DNA from: Plantago elongata
Lineage: Eukaryota; Streptophyta; Magnoliopsida; Lamiales; Plantaginaceae
Reading direction: 5' to 3'
DNA length: 49,223 nt
NCBI GenBank assembly: GCA_036897095.1
Contig: JAYMSP010000503.1
Span: 1 to 49,223 of the forward strand
A model generated the notes under the pieces. That model was not told the origin of the DNA. It searched no databases and worked only from the letters and a program-made list of their open reading frames with translations. Made by a program: the position numbers and the translations under genes. Positions 10,638 through 21,544 of this stretch are shown piece after piece (position 1 is the stretch's first letter; every line of letters begins with the position of its first letter).

Positions 10638-11283
10638 ATGACGACGAGAAAACGAAACCAGAAAACCCCTACCTCTTCTTCATCATCATCACCTGCTGAA
10701 ATCGTTGCTTCAATTGAGGATCTGGTAAGAGGGATTCTGCTAAATTTACCAATCAAATCGTTAATTCGGTTCAAATCAGTGTGTAACCATGGCTCTTGTT
10801 TATCTCCAACCCTACGTTCTTCCCGAATCCAAATTCAGCCCGTGCAGTTTTGTTATATGGTCTGCAGTACATTCCCATTGATCCAGGAAACGAATTACTA
10901 CCTCCCACAGAACCCGAATTCATGAAAACTATCGTGCACTCTTGCAATGGACTAATGCTCTCTTGTAGCGATGATGAAATTCTGGAAGTCTATAATCCGA
11001 CCACCAATTGCGCTGCTGCTCTCCCTGATGATTCCATATCAGGACCTCGAATCTGGCCCTACATAGTTTTTGAATCTGCGAAATTGTCGAATTACAAAGT
11101 CATCAAAGTAGTGGACAATGGCGCAAAAGATCAGGAAAGGAAGTTCGCTCTCCGAATCTACTCATCCGAGACTCGTTGTTGGAGCACTGGTGGAGAAATA
11201 GCAGAAGTATCCAACTATATAGATCCTGGATTCCGATTTGAGGGAGGAGTTTACTGGAATGGCTCTATTCATTGGCTTAGCAA
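10638..11283 (+). pseudogene. F-box protein pseudogene, copy 2 (3' truncated)
   Basis: A close paralogue of the copy at 6228 (same MTTRKR start, Ser run and F-box core). One A is missing in GTGTGTAACCATGG at about 10785-10788 (copy 1 reads GTGTGTAAACCATGG), so the frame breaks inside the F-box after KSVC. The second frame then runs on (FISNPTFFPNPNSARAVLLY, IPIDPGNELLPP, YNPTTNCAAALP, YWNGSIHWLS) to about 11280. There homology with copy 1 stops, and the remaining ~115 codons of the FBA domain are missing, replaced by a short-repeat patch. The Tyr codon mutated to stop in copy 1 is intact here, so the two copies carry independent lesions. Confidence 0.85.
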
Positions 11284-11298
11284 TCATTTTTTCTGTCT

Positions 11299-11363
11299 TC
11301 GAATCTACTCGAATGGCTCTATTCGAATCTACTGGACTGGCTCTATTCGAATCTACTCTTCGA
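11299..11363 (+). repeat. 24-bp patchwork repeat at the F-box breakpoint
   Basis: Two and a half units of about 24 bp (TCGAATCTACTCGAATGGCT plus CTAT, and a variant) follow the point where F-box copy 2 loses homology. The units look assembled from nearby gene motifs: CGAATCTACTC (also at about 11153) and GGAATGGCTCTATTC (also at about 11256). The patch is bracketed by direct copies of GCAATCATTTTTTCTGTCTT near 11280 and 11398. Confidence 0.65.
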
Positions 11364-11737
11364 ATCTTCTTCCATTTTTGCCACAAGATCATATCTTGCA
11401 ATCATTTTTTCTGTCTTGTCCAGAATTTTTTCTTTTTACCTTTTTCCCTCTTCTCCTTTTATAGTGTATTATTTATCCTACCTTGTTCTAAAGAACAAGA
11501 TACTGTGCAAATTCATACTAGAGATAGAACAAGAACCTATTACAACTCATTACATAATCATTTGAACATTCAGAACTAAGTGCAACTCAATCACTTTAAT
11601 ACATAAAAGATTTTACCCCAAAAAAAGGACACTCAATGGGTGGACATGAACCTGTATAAGGGGAAGAAACTTACAACTCCAGGACAAAACAGAAGAAAAA
11701 AGTAAACCATAATAAGCACAGAGCAAACTTTTTCTTA

Positions 11738-14700
11738 CTAATGATTCTGAAGCGGTTCATTTTTCCAAGTAGCCCTGAGAAGATCAGCGTAAAGTGGCAT
11801 CTGCGCCAGGACAAAAAGGGTGATCGGTATACAAGCAAGGGCATATATCGGAACTTCTACAAACTTGAGCGTATCTTTCAGGATAAAAGTATGGCCTGCA
11901 CAAAATGACACAAGCATTCCCACAATGGATGAGAAAAGACATGATAGTCCATACAACAGCTTACTGGGCAAGTCCGACTTAAAATCTTTTTCTAGACATC
12001 GGGAGGTGATGATTGAAAGAAAGAAGACGAGAGCTGTCACTGATAAACAGAGAGAAATAAGTGAAGAGATGGAGAAAACGTCGAATGCTACTTCGCCTTC
12101 AAGGATAGGACGCCCGCTCTCTTGATTTAAGCCCCCTGGCACAGAGGCCGATGTAGCAAATGCGACCCCAGCTACAAGTGCAGCAACTACGGAACATGAT
12201 TCTGAAGTTTTTATCAACCATGAGTAGCCTTCTTTCATGAGATCAGTATGTTTATCAGTGAAGATCATCTCCGGGGTGGATCCATGGTCGTTTCTGTCAT
12301 GAGCTAAGCATATTTGTGGAACTTCTTTTTTCACATACTGCAACAAATTTCATGAGAGGTTTAAATTAATTCATTTATAATCCTTAAAACATATTGATGG
12401 AAATAATGCAACGAATTATGATCCCATCGAATTAGGTGAATTTCATTGTAATCTACTATATTAACGAATCAAAGTATATACAGTACCTCCAACCATTTGA
12501 TCTCCCATTGCATCTGAAGGGCAGCTCCTGGGATGCGACACGGCTTAGAATGAGGTTCCAACATGGCGGCGACATGGATGATGTTGTTTCCATCATTGTC
12601 CACATGGTGGTCTATGTGTGCAGGAAGAGATCTCTTCCTTAGACTATTGAAAACAGTTGTTTGTCTGTGTTCAGCCGCAACCATTAGCACATTCCTTCCC
12701 TTGGAATCCAGATCATAAATTGCAATTGGCAACTTATGAATTATTTTCTCTACAATATACGAAACTCCTGTTCTAGCTGCTAGGAGAAATGCAGTGTCAT
12801 TTCTAGTCATCATCACACGTGCTTGTTCATCAGGTTCTCTCATTGGTGGTTCTATTCGATTTGAATCTAACCTGGCTAAGACAGTAGTTTGGCTAGGCAT
12901 CTGTCCGTCATTCCCATACGGAATCGATTCTTTTGCTACCAACCTGTCCACGATTTCAATAGCTTCTGAGTAACGCTTCTTATGGCGTCGCATCTTGCTT
13001 ATCTTCCCTAAGCCTGCATCCAGTGTATAAATTAGGATGGAAATTGAAGATTAGTTGGCATTATCACCAGCCTACTCATACAATGTCACACTTACCTACT
13101 CCAATAACAGTTAGGATGATGCTTGCTGCAAATCTCAGAAGCAAAATGAGAGTCCTATAATTGGCAGGGAAGAAACCAAGTGTCCTTTTGCTTTCCATCT
13201 CTGCATTTGTAACATAAAAGGTAAATCGTAGAAGTGGCGTATCTGTGATGAGTTATAAAAAATGACACTTCAAGTAATAGTGACAATTAACTTTCACAAT
13301 TCGACACACAACACAAGTACCTGGAGGATTTTCTTCATCAGTTCTACTGCCATTCGTTGTTTTGGGAGGACCTTCTGTAGAGGGCAGAGGAGAAAGAGCA
13401 TGTAATAGGAGAGTGAAAGTGTATTAATTTCTTGTTTTTATGTCAAGTGAATTACATTTTTTTTTCTGACGTTATCATTTCCCAGTTTGATACTAACCTG
13501 ATATGAAACTGTACTTAATAAATCTCCAGAGAAAACTGAAGATGTCAAAACATGTCTCGTAGTTCTCCGGGAAGTTGAATTTTTTAGAACTCTTGGCTTC
13601 TGGTCCTAGTTCATCAGTAGCCCATTGTGATGGTTCCTCCAGTGCATCTGATAAGTTGAATATCAGGGTGAAATCGAGGTTAATCATCATAAATATATCG
13701 CGTTCTTATTGTTTGCCTGTGAAATAACAGAACACTAGGACCTTTTGATTATCTGAGTTTTACTTACAGTTGTAGAGTAAGTTGTCCCAAAATCCGAGCC
13801 CCATGTCCCCAAATATATGAGTCTTTTTAGCTAACACATGTAGAGCTGATTCTCCTTCCATATTAACTTTGTCGACTAGTTTTGGGTAACATTTTATTAT
13901 TTCAAGTGCTAACTCTGCATGCATATATTTCATCATAAGTATCCTGACCGCGAAAGGTTTTCAATAATGCAGTAATCAATCGAATATGATATGAGCGTCT
14001 CAATATTTTGGATAATGTCTTACGCAAGCATTCTCCAGAAATTGCAGAGTGCAGAGCTGTATTCCCATCTCTCCTCCTACAAAGAGATTCACCCGTCTCT
14101 ACATAAGCACTTAACTGGGACATACGCAGGATTCTCACATCGTCATTATCACCTAACAGGGCATACACAGGATTTTCACGATGTGAGGGTGAGTCTTGTA
14201 ATAGCTCAAAACATCTCCAAACACTCAATTAGCTAGTAATCTCTCACCATTAATATTCGAGGGAGGGTTGCGTAATTCATGGACCCGCCTTTTGTAGTTC
14301 TTGTCGTAGATCTCTTGAAGGCAACGGAAAGCCTCTTTTTCGCCATGTCTAGCTGCCATGAACAATGGGGTCTCGTGCTTCTCATTGCGTCTTGTGATGA
14401 GTTCCCAATTCTTGCTAGCAATGTGTTCACAAATTTCTGCACACCCAACAACATGAACTCCTAAAGTTTATACATTCTCATAGCCTTTTAAGACTAATTT
14501 CACAGATGATATAAAATTAAACAAGTATCTTGTTAAACCATATTTTAATAAAACTAACTTTGATGATACTCACCTTTCCATCCAACTGCAGCTGCAAGGT
14601 GAAGAGGTGTGTTTCCTTTTATATTTTTGACTTCCAGCGAACCTTCTGGCATACAATCGATCATTTTCTTAACATCAGTGTAATAAGTAGACATGTCATT

Positions 14701-14874
14701 GGCTTTGAAACTCAACAACAGCGCAACATGCAGAGCTGTGTCCCCTCTTTTTGTGAGTTGGGCTCCTGGAGCCCATAAAGCTTCATCTTCGTAAACCTTA
14801 GCAACTTCATTCCATTTCTTTTTCATTGTCAGATCGAACAATTTTTTAATTTCGCTTGTTTCAATGTTAGCCAT
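11738..14874 (-). CDS. Ankyrin-repeat protein with PGG membrane domain (ACD6/ITN1-like)
   Basis: Family members sit in the plasma membrane or ER and take part in defence or salt-stress signalling; ligands are mostly unknown. Nine exons in frame: 14574-14874, 14248-14460, 14024-14152, 13768-13914, 13498-13647, 13321-13374, 13096-13200, 12487-13013, 11738-12337, giving 741 residues. Ankyrin motifs include GDTALHVALL and GNTPLHLAAAVGW (exon 1), HETPLFMAARHGEKEAF (exon 2), GNTALHSAISGE (exon 3), GESALHVLA (exon 4) and, in exon 8, NDTAFLLAARTGVSYIVEKI. Exon 9 is the PGG domain: the VAALVAGVAFATSASVPGG signature (around residue 593) and about four hydrophobic segments. Exon 3 has the least certain acceptor, because a ~37-bp local duplication overlaps it. 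I see no truncation. Confidence 0.9.
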
Positions 14875-14977
14875 TTCGTGCGTGTCTGTGTGTGTATATG
14901 ATCACAATTCAAACTAACAAAGCTGCTGCATATATCAGATATGCGAGTACGTAGTGTTCATAACTCCATATAGCTAG

Positions 14978-14985
14978 TATATATA
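14978..14985 (-). promoter_or_regulatory. TATA box of ankyrin gene
   Basis: TATATATA on the minus strand, about 105 bp upstream of the ATG at 14874. Position and sequence fit a plant core promoter. Confidence 0.5.
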
Positions 14986-14999
14986 CACTCCAGTGAACT

Positions 15000-16757
15000 G
15001 GGAATGAAATTCTTGGAGTGTAAAGCTAGTATTATAATAATAGCTAAAGTTAGGAAAAGTTATTATTCCTGTGTAAATTACTTCTTCTGCCACTAGTTTT
15101 TCATGGATTTCACTGTTGGAGCAAGGTATAAAATAAAGTTTCATGTGTTACATTAATGTAAAGTGGCATCAAGGCATTCAATTGTATATCGATCCAGATT
15201 TGGGATCGAATATATCTTCATGGATACAAACTGCATCTGGTATTAAGTTTTCATTCGAATAGTCTTCCCCGACAGGTTCAACTTCGATCTATTAGATTAC
15301 AAATGAAGGTTGAGTTTGTGTGTAGATGATTCTTTTGATATGAAACTGAACTAATTGAGATGATCCATATACAAATATTATATATGAAACTGTATAAACA
15401 TGAAACTGTAAGTGAACTTCAACCTGTAATAATATTAATGTGATTTCACAATGATCAATATCTGGGCAAAAGAAAGAAGAAACTAAAAGAGATGTCATTT
15501 GTACAGATCTATAATCTAAAGTTACATTTTCACACCCATTCTATAAAATCTATTACAGTCTTTAGTCTTTACAGTGCCCATGGTTGTTTCTGTTTGTTCC
15601 AAGCACAGTTGCATACTAACACCAGAACTTCAAACACTTTTTGCAATAACCGCGCGCGTTTGGCCCTTACATGTGTTTTTTTTTCCTTTTCCAAACGGGG
15701 CTGCAGGGTTAATTAAACAACTAACTGAATATACAACTTCAGAAATTTGACTTGGAAATGAAGTGAAGCCTAATTTGATCTTCCGGATAGTTTTAATAAA
15801 CAACAAAACTATCCTCCTTCTTAGCCGCTCCTGGGATGGACCTCTAAGGTGGTTCATCATCGACGATCCCCTTTTCCCTTTTCAATTCAAAAAATTCGCA
15901 ACATTCTCAAAACTTGAAATTTCTAAAATTTTGACACATACATTTCTATTTTGCAATTGCAGAACAATTCACCACAACATTTACAACAATATTATAACAA
16001 AATATATAGTCACTCTAAATAACATTTACAACAATATTGTTGAGTAAAAACTTGTTTTCTACATGGTATTTGAAAGCTGAAAAAACTGGGTTCTTTTATT
16101 GATGAAATATTTGTGTTTTTGAATGATAATTTTAGAAAATTTTAAAGTTTTAATAAATTGAAGTTTAATTTAGTGTGGTGAACAACAACAAATACAATTC
16201 AGTTAGTAAGAATATGATTTTCCCCTGACAAATTAGTGTGGCAAAGTGGTGACATAGTGCAGGACTATCGTTGAGCTGTTGATCAAGTGTGTAAAAAATG
16301 GGATATTGTCCATAAATAAAGTTTGAGAATTTGACTAGAAAAATGTCATAAGTTAAAAGTTGTTGACTAAAAGTCATATGTGGATCAAATGGGGACTACG
16401 TGCCACAACCCTTGAAAGTTTAATATTTAACAAAAACACTTACAAACATAGCAAATACTAGTATCTTATATTGATTGTGAATGGATAATATTTACAGTTT
16501 TAATAAACAACTAATGCCTATAGCATATACATCTATACAACAGACCTGCAACTTATTCGTTCACATTTGTGACATTTCTTGCACTTGTTCTTCATGCCTT
16601 TCATTGTTTCTTCATCTTCCTAAGTATTGGACAGTATTAAAGAGAGTACGTTTTGAGAAGCGTGCAAAATCTTGTATGAAGGCACTCTAGCAATGCTCCC
16701 CTATGCTGCATGGAAGGTAGGCATCTTATGATTTTCCGCCAAGGTTAACTCATGTGC
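15000..16757. other. Intergenic AT-rich DNA
   Basis: Upstream region of the ankyrin gene and further intergenic sequence. I see no conserved coding frame, RNA gene or clear transposon end. Short frames on both strands are chance openings. Confidence 0.5.
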
Positions 16758-16760
16758 TAA

Positions 16761-16790
16761 GACCATCTTCAATAGTGACGGACCGACGGT
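16761..16790 (+). mobile_element. Possible PIF/Harbinger-type terminus
   Basis: GACCATCTTCAATAGTGACG follows a TAA trinucleotide (16758-16760). Plant PIF/Harbinger and Tourist elements often start with similar words (G-CAT-C-CAATGG type) and duplicate TTA/TAA. A matching opposite end was not found, so this is only a candidate left border for the transposon-like block reaching to about 19.6 kb. Confidence 0.35.
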
Positions 16791-17025
16791 GCGTTGTCAT
16801 TTTTGCTGCATTGGTGATGCATCGTCGTCGCCACATCATTTTTTTTAAAATTCAAAATCAATTCAATCTTCGAAATTCAAAATTTAAATTTATATTGAAA
16901 AATTTAAAATTACATACAAGACAGAAGGTAAAAAAACAAAGACGACACACTACAAAAGCGATGATTTGCCATTAGTCTTTATTATGGAATAAGAGTACAC
17001 CAAGTGCATCTACATTTGCTCTGGC

Positions 17026-18031
17026 CTATTCGGACAAGTTGTTGTAGTTTACCATAAGTGACATGTACGTGTCCAACATCTTCGCCTTTTCCTTACGCTC
17101 CAAGTCTCTCGCCTTCAGCTCCATGTCTCTCGCCTTACACTCCTCCTTCATATCAAGCTCCAACCTTGCCTTTTCAACTTCAACCCATTCGGAAAAATTC
17201 GAGTTTAAGCCTTCTAATGAGGCATGCAAAGCATTCACATTGGAAGAGATACCGGAATTGACATACTTAGTCAACTTTTTAGACTTGTCACGATCAATGG
17301 GACGTTTGATGCTTGCTCCACTATCATAACCCGAGTGCGCTTACTTCCACTACTGCCACCTGCTGATGCCATTGGTTCATCACCGTCGTTACCCTCGAAC
17401 CCATCCTCTCCTCCTTAGGTGGTACATTGTTCTTCAGGACGTCCTCAAAGTTCATCTTAATTTGCCACTGTGAATATGCTTTCGGGGCATCCCACTATTT
17501 AAACGCCGTGAACTACTTTTGGCTCCTTAAGTGGTACGTTGTTCTTCAGGATGTCCTCCAAGTTCATCTTAATTTGCCATTGTGGATATGCTTTCAGGGC
17601 ATCCCATTGTTTGAACGTCATGAACTAGTTTTGGTTCTTCGACTTCTCCATGTAGAGTTCCTGAACGGTGTCTAGAACATCGGACTCATTGTAGCCACTC
17701 CTATTGCTGACCATGGCAGTAACATGCTCCATACAAATCAACAAATCATCCACAATGATTCATGTCATCTTTCAGCCGCCCCATCTTCCACGAAGCGAAT
17801 AATGAGACCGGAATTTATCTATCCCGGGCATCTTTCCACCCATCTTTATTTCCTCGTACTTCTCGGCAAAAGGACGAAAAAGTTTGCCGTAATTTTGATC
17901 CGTTCCCTCAATAGCATTCTGACTAACCTCCATGTAGGTAGAGATAAGCTTGGGGTCCTCACTCTCGTTGTACGGGTTGTTCCGTGAGGTTGTGTGGGTT
18001 GCCATTCCTCCGGTGGCTTTGGCTTTCCCAC
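17026..18031 (-). pseudogene. Trihelix/NAM-associated protein pseudogene of transposon type
   Basis: Read on the minus strand, the 5' part (about 18005-17772) encodes SEDPKLISTYMEVSQNAIEG followed by TDQNYGKLF, the Myb/SANT-like (trihelix) fold of plant proteins often annotated 'glutathione S-transferase T3-like'. The 3' part (about 17330-17026) encodes the matching C-terminal NAM-associated region: an RPIDRDKSKK motif, then a charged coiled-coil rich in KARDLERKEKAKM and the ending YMSLMVNYNN. The middle is full of stops and holds a 112-bp tandem duplication, which breaks frame. Such genes commonly accompany PIF/Harbinger elements, where a Myb-like protein assists the transposase; no transposase is visible here. 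Confidence 0.7.
17425..17640. repeat. 112-bp tandem duplication inside the pseudogene
   Basis: The block around 17425-17536 is repeated at about 17537-17640 (shared words GTTCATCTTAATTTGCCA and ATGCTTTC-GGGCATCCCA). The period of 112 is not a multiple of three, so the duplication breaks any reading frame through it. Confidence 0.7.
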
Positions 18032-18712
18032 GCTTCCGAATCGGTTATGTTTCCAGCTGTGTCTCTCGCACCAACTCTACCTCTAATTCCAGTGTTTGTG
18101 ACCACCTCTAATTCCGGTGTTTGTGAATATATATGAGTATTTGGTAGGATGAAGATTGGTACTGTTGAGTGTAGAAGTTTTGGAACAAAGGCCGAGCGGT
18201 ACTCATTTGGGGACTGAGATGGAGTGGAAAAATAGTATTGTTGAATTGAGCTTCCAAATACTCAGTATATTTATTAGATCGTTTTCTTTAATTCACTTCA
18301 AAAATTCATTGTGCATCTTGCCGGAAAATGAAATAGGAAAGGGTGTTTTGGGAGAGAGTTTTTTGAGTTTAATTAAGAGAAAAAGATGATTTGGAGTTGG
18401 GATGAAATGAAGAATATGAAGATTGGGGGTTGTTTTATAGATGTTTTAGGTAGAAATTCGGGAGAAAATTCAAAATTCAAAAGTCGAGGGAAATTCAAAA
18501 GTCGAAAGTAAATTCAAAATTCGAAATTCAAAATAAATAATTAAAAAATTAAAAAAAATTCAAATTTGGTATCATTTTGTAGATCATGAAAAAACATAGC
18601 CGTTGATGATTTTTTAATATTTTTTTATTTGATATTTTTGAAGATATTATCGTTCGAAAATGGATAAAAACCGAAAAAAGAAAAAACGAAAACAAAAAGG
18701 GGGGAGGGGGTT

Positions 18713-18778
18713 ATGGTGAAAGTGTTGTACAGTGCAGCAGTGAAAATTCCAATGGAACTGAAGTAGATGCACACACTA
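18713..18778. repeat. Fragment shared with a FEN1 intron
   Basis: These 66 bp, in the loop of the inverted repeat, match 37218-37287 in the FEN1 intron just upstream of exon 13. They differ by a 4-nt indel and a few substitutions (shared string GCAGTGAAAATTCCA). Both read in the same orientation on the plus strand. The match stops sharply on both sides. Confidence 0.8.
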
Positions 18779-18867
18779 CAAGCATTATTTTGAATTTCCC
18801 CCGAATTTCCACAAAAAACATCTATAAAACAACCCCTAATCTTCATATTTTTCACCTCATACCAACT

Positions 18868-19118
18868 CCAAATCATCTTTCTCTCTTAATTAACTCTCTT
18901 CTTCCAAAATACTCTTTCCCCTTTCATTTTTTGAGGACTTTTCCAGCAAGATGCCATGAATTTTTGAAGTGGTGCAAAAAACGACCCCAAAAACTCCAAA
19001 TCCTTTCTCTTTTAATTAAATTAAAAAAAACTCTCCTATTCCAAAAGACCCTTTCCCCTTTCATTTTCCGACGACTTTTCCGGCAAAATACCATAAATTT
19101 TTGAAATGGTGCAAATAA
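18868..19118. repeat. Tandem duplication within the right arm
   Basis: About 125-140 bp are present twice in a row (shared words CCCTTTCATTTT, GACTTTTCC-GCAA, TTTTTGAA-TGGTGCAAA). The left arm has this segment once, so the duplication happened after the arms formed. Confidence 0.7.
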
Positions 19119-19649
19119 AACAACCCAAAAAAATACGTACTTGGAAGCTCAATTCAATCCTAGTCCCCAAATGAGTTCGTTGGGGACTGCCGCTCGACCT
19201 TTGTTTCAAAACTCCTAATACCAATCTCAATCCTACCAAACACTCATATATTCACTGACAACTCAAACACCCATATATTCACCCTACCAAACGCCTATAT
19301 ATTCAAACACCCATATATTCACAAACAACGGAAGTAGAGGTGGAATTTGTGCGATATACACAGCCGAGGTGGAATTTGTACAATATACACAATCGAAAAC
19401 ACAACCGATCCAAAAGAAATCAGGCTTATCTATGTATAGAGTGAGTACCTCATACTTATCTATGCCTACATGGAGATTAGTCAGAATGCTATTGTGGGAA
19501 CGGATCAGAATTATAGCAAACTGTTCCGTCTTGTTACCGAGAAATACTGAGGAAATAATGAAGGGTGGAATACCCAGAATGGATAAATTACAGTATCATA
19601 ATTCATCTTGTTGGCCTTGCAAATTCGTCTTGTTGGCCTTGCAAGTTTA

Positions 19650-21544
19650 GTAATGATACCCATGATAAGTGAACTGTCGGCAGGAAATGTTGTTAGATTA
19701 AAAGCCAACAACTGAAAACTGTAATAATAACACATAATTTATCTAATCTAGTTTTAAGAAACTTCAATTCACAAATTTAAATTACTTGGAATTTCTGAAA
19801 AAATGACAATGCAAATTAACTTCACCCGTATTGTCCAGGGAAGTTGAGGTTAACTGACATCAATACATCATCTATAGTTGATGATGTCATATTTCGTTTA
19901 TGCCTGCTAAGCCCTGCAAGTTTATTAATGATACCCATGATAAGTCTTATTAGTACTTTTTTATGATGAAGAAACTGAAATCTTATGTGGATTCTTGAAT
20001 TGTGATGGATCCGGTCCACAATGGATAGATCCATTTGTCATGCACACATGCATCCACATTAGGAAACCAGATCGGATTTAACCAAATCAATATTCTAGTA
20101 ATGAACACTTGAGAATTTGAATCATTATGTATAAGAAAGATTGAGAAAAAAACTAGAGTGAAGAATCTTTTAAAATTATTTTACACGTGATAAAACTTTA
20201 CTTTAGGTGACAAACTCAATCTAATTTTATAAAACAAGAGAAACTTTAGAGAGACGGAGATCTTAGTGAGAAAATTCAATTTAATTTTTTTACTGAAACG
20301 AGAAAATTTAAAGAGATGGAGATCTTACAGTACAAATTTTCCAATTCCATCCACGCTCCATTTTTTGAAGATCACTTCCTTCAACAAGCACACTCAGAAG
20401 GAAGTATCACCATGAGCTCAATCTCTCAAATAAGTGAAGGCGAGAAAGATAATAAATTTATAGTACAAACAACTGGGCTTAGATATGGTGAAAAGATTTA
20501 GAGGTGATGTGATGGGTAATAGGTCTAGGGGTTTTTATAGGAAGGACGAGAGGTAATGAGGGCGGCGGTTGCCATTAGGTTTGTTATATTTTTTATGTGT
20601 GTAATGTCATAATTGCCCTTCATAAAACACAACTGAGAGAATGTTGATGAATGCGGCACTTGAATGATTATAAGGTCTTGAATTGTATTGATATTATTCC
20701 TCTATCTGTAAATTACATTGGACGTACAGATTTGGATCCCAATGAGTTTGTTTTCAAAATAAAATTCGTTACATTGAACGCTTAATTAACACCAAATCTC
20801 AATGGAACAAAATATAATGCAATGAATCTCCACATCATAAACAAGAGCATACTATATGCCTGTGGTCCTTGAGGAAGAGAGACAAAAACAAATAAGATCC
20901 TGCTCATGATAATCCTCTAGTCTCCTCTACTCTTGCTGTTGCAGCAGTAGGGAACGAATGAAATCACTAGAGGTCTGGCACTTGTTGTACTAACTGTAGC
21001 AAGCCTGCACACTTAGATGAGGATCACAGCCCCTGTGTAACTGTGACATGCATGGACATACACTTGTAACTTGTTTCCAAATCATGGCTATCTTGAGAAT
21101 TACAAAGGCAGTAGTAAGGTAACAAACAACCAGAAAGGGAAGTACCAGACCTCTATGCAAATCAGACGTCAAAGATATATTCGTGGAGTTTGTAAGTATA
21201 TTGAAAAACAAGTTACAAGAAAAATAAGAACCGACAATGAACTTGAGTTCCATATGCAAGATATTCTGCAACTAAACAATACAACTGCATATCCATATGC
21301 AACTATCTTAGTTATGATAAGCTCACTGTTAGGAGCTTACACAGTAAACTCTCCATCAATGAAAAGCCCAAGATCGGTTTTTCAGCCATGTAGCAAAAAG
21401 TCAAAATCAACATAAATTGGTTGTGAAACAGTGAGCTGAAAATGAATTGGCATCAGAGATGCACCATAACAATTCAACAAGTCAACTTATGATTCATTCT
21501 ATCAGTTGCGTGCAAATGCCAACAAAACAGAACTTTAAGAACGC
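19650..21544. other. Intergenic DNA between transposon block and first NUP98-like gene
   Basis: No conserved gene is visible. A ~35-bp direct repeat (CAAGTTTA-TAATGATACCCA) occurs at about 19640 and 19916. A 61-codon frame at 20316-20501 resembles nothing I know. The last few hundred bases before 21544 are probably the 3' untranslated region of the minus-strand gene. Confidence 0.45.

Larger units (their letters stand above)
17784..19607. repeat. Large inverted repeat (arms ~0.7 and ~0.8 kb)
   Basis: The left arm (about 17784-18500) and right arm (about 18780-19607) are imperfect reverse complements, separated by about 280 bp. Landmarks pairing across the arms are the trihelix-coding segment (left 17800-17990, right about 19440-19607), TTTGGGGACT with AACAAAGG next to it, AAATTCATT/CTTGCCGGAAAATGAAA, GATGATTTGGAGTTGG and GGGTTGTTTTATAGATGTTTT. 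The right arm is longer mainly because of an internal tandem duplication. The arms could fold as a long hairpin if transcribed. Whether it is a foldback transposon or two inverted copies of one element is not settled. Confidence 0.8.
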
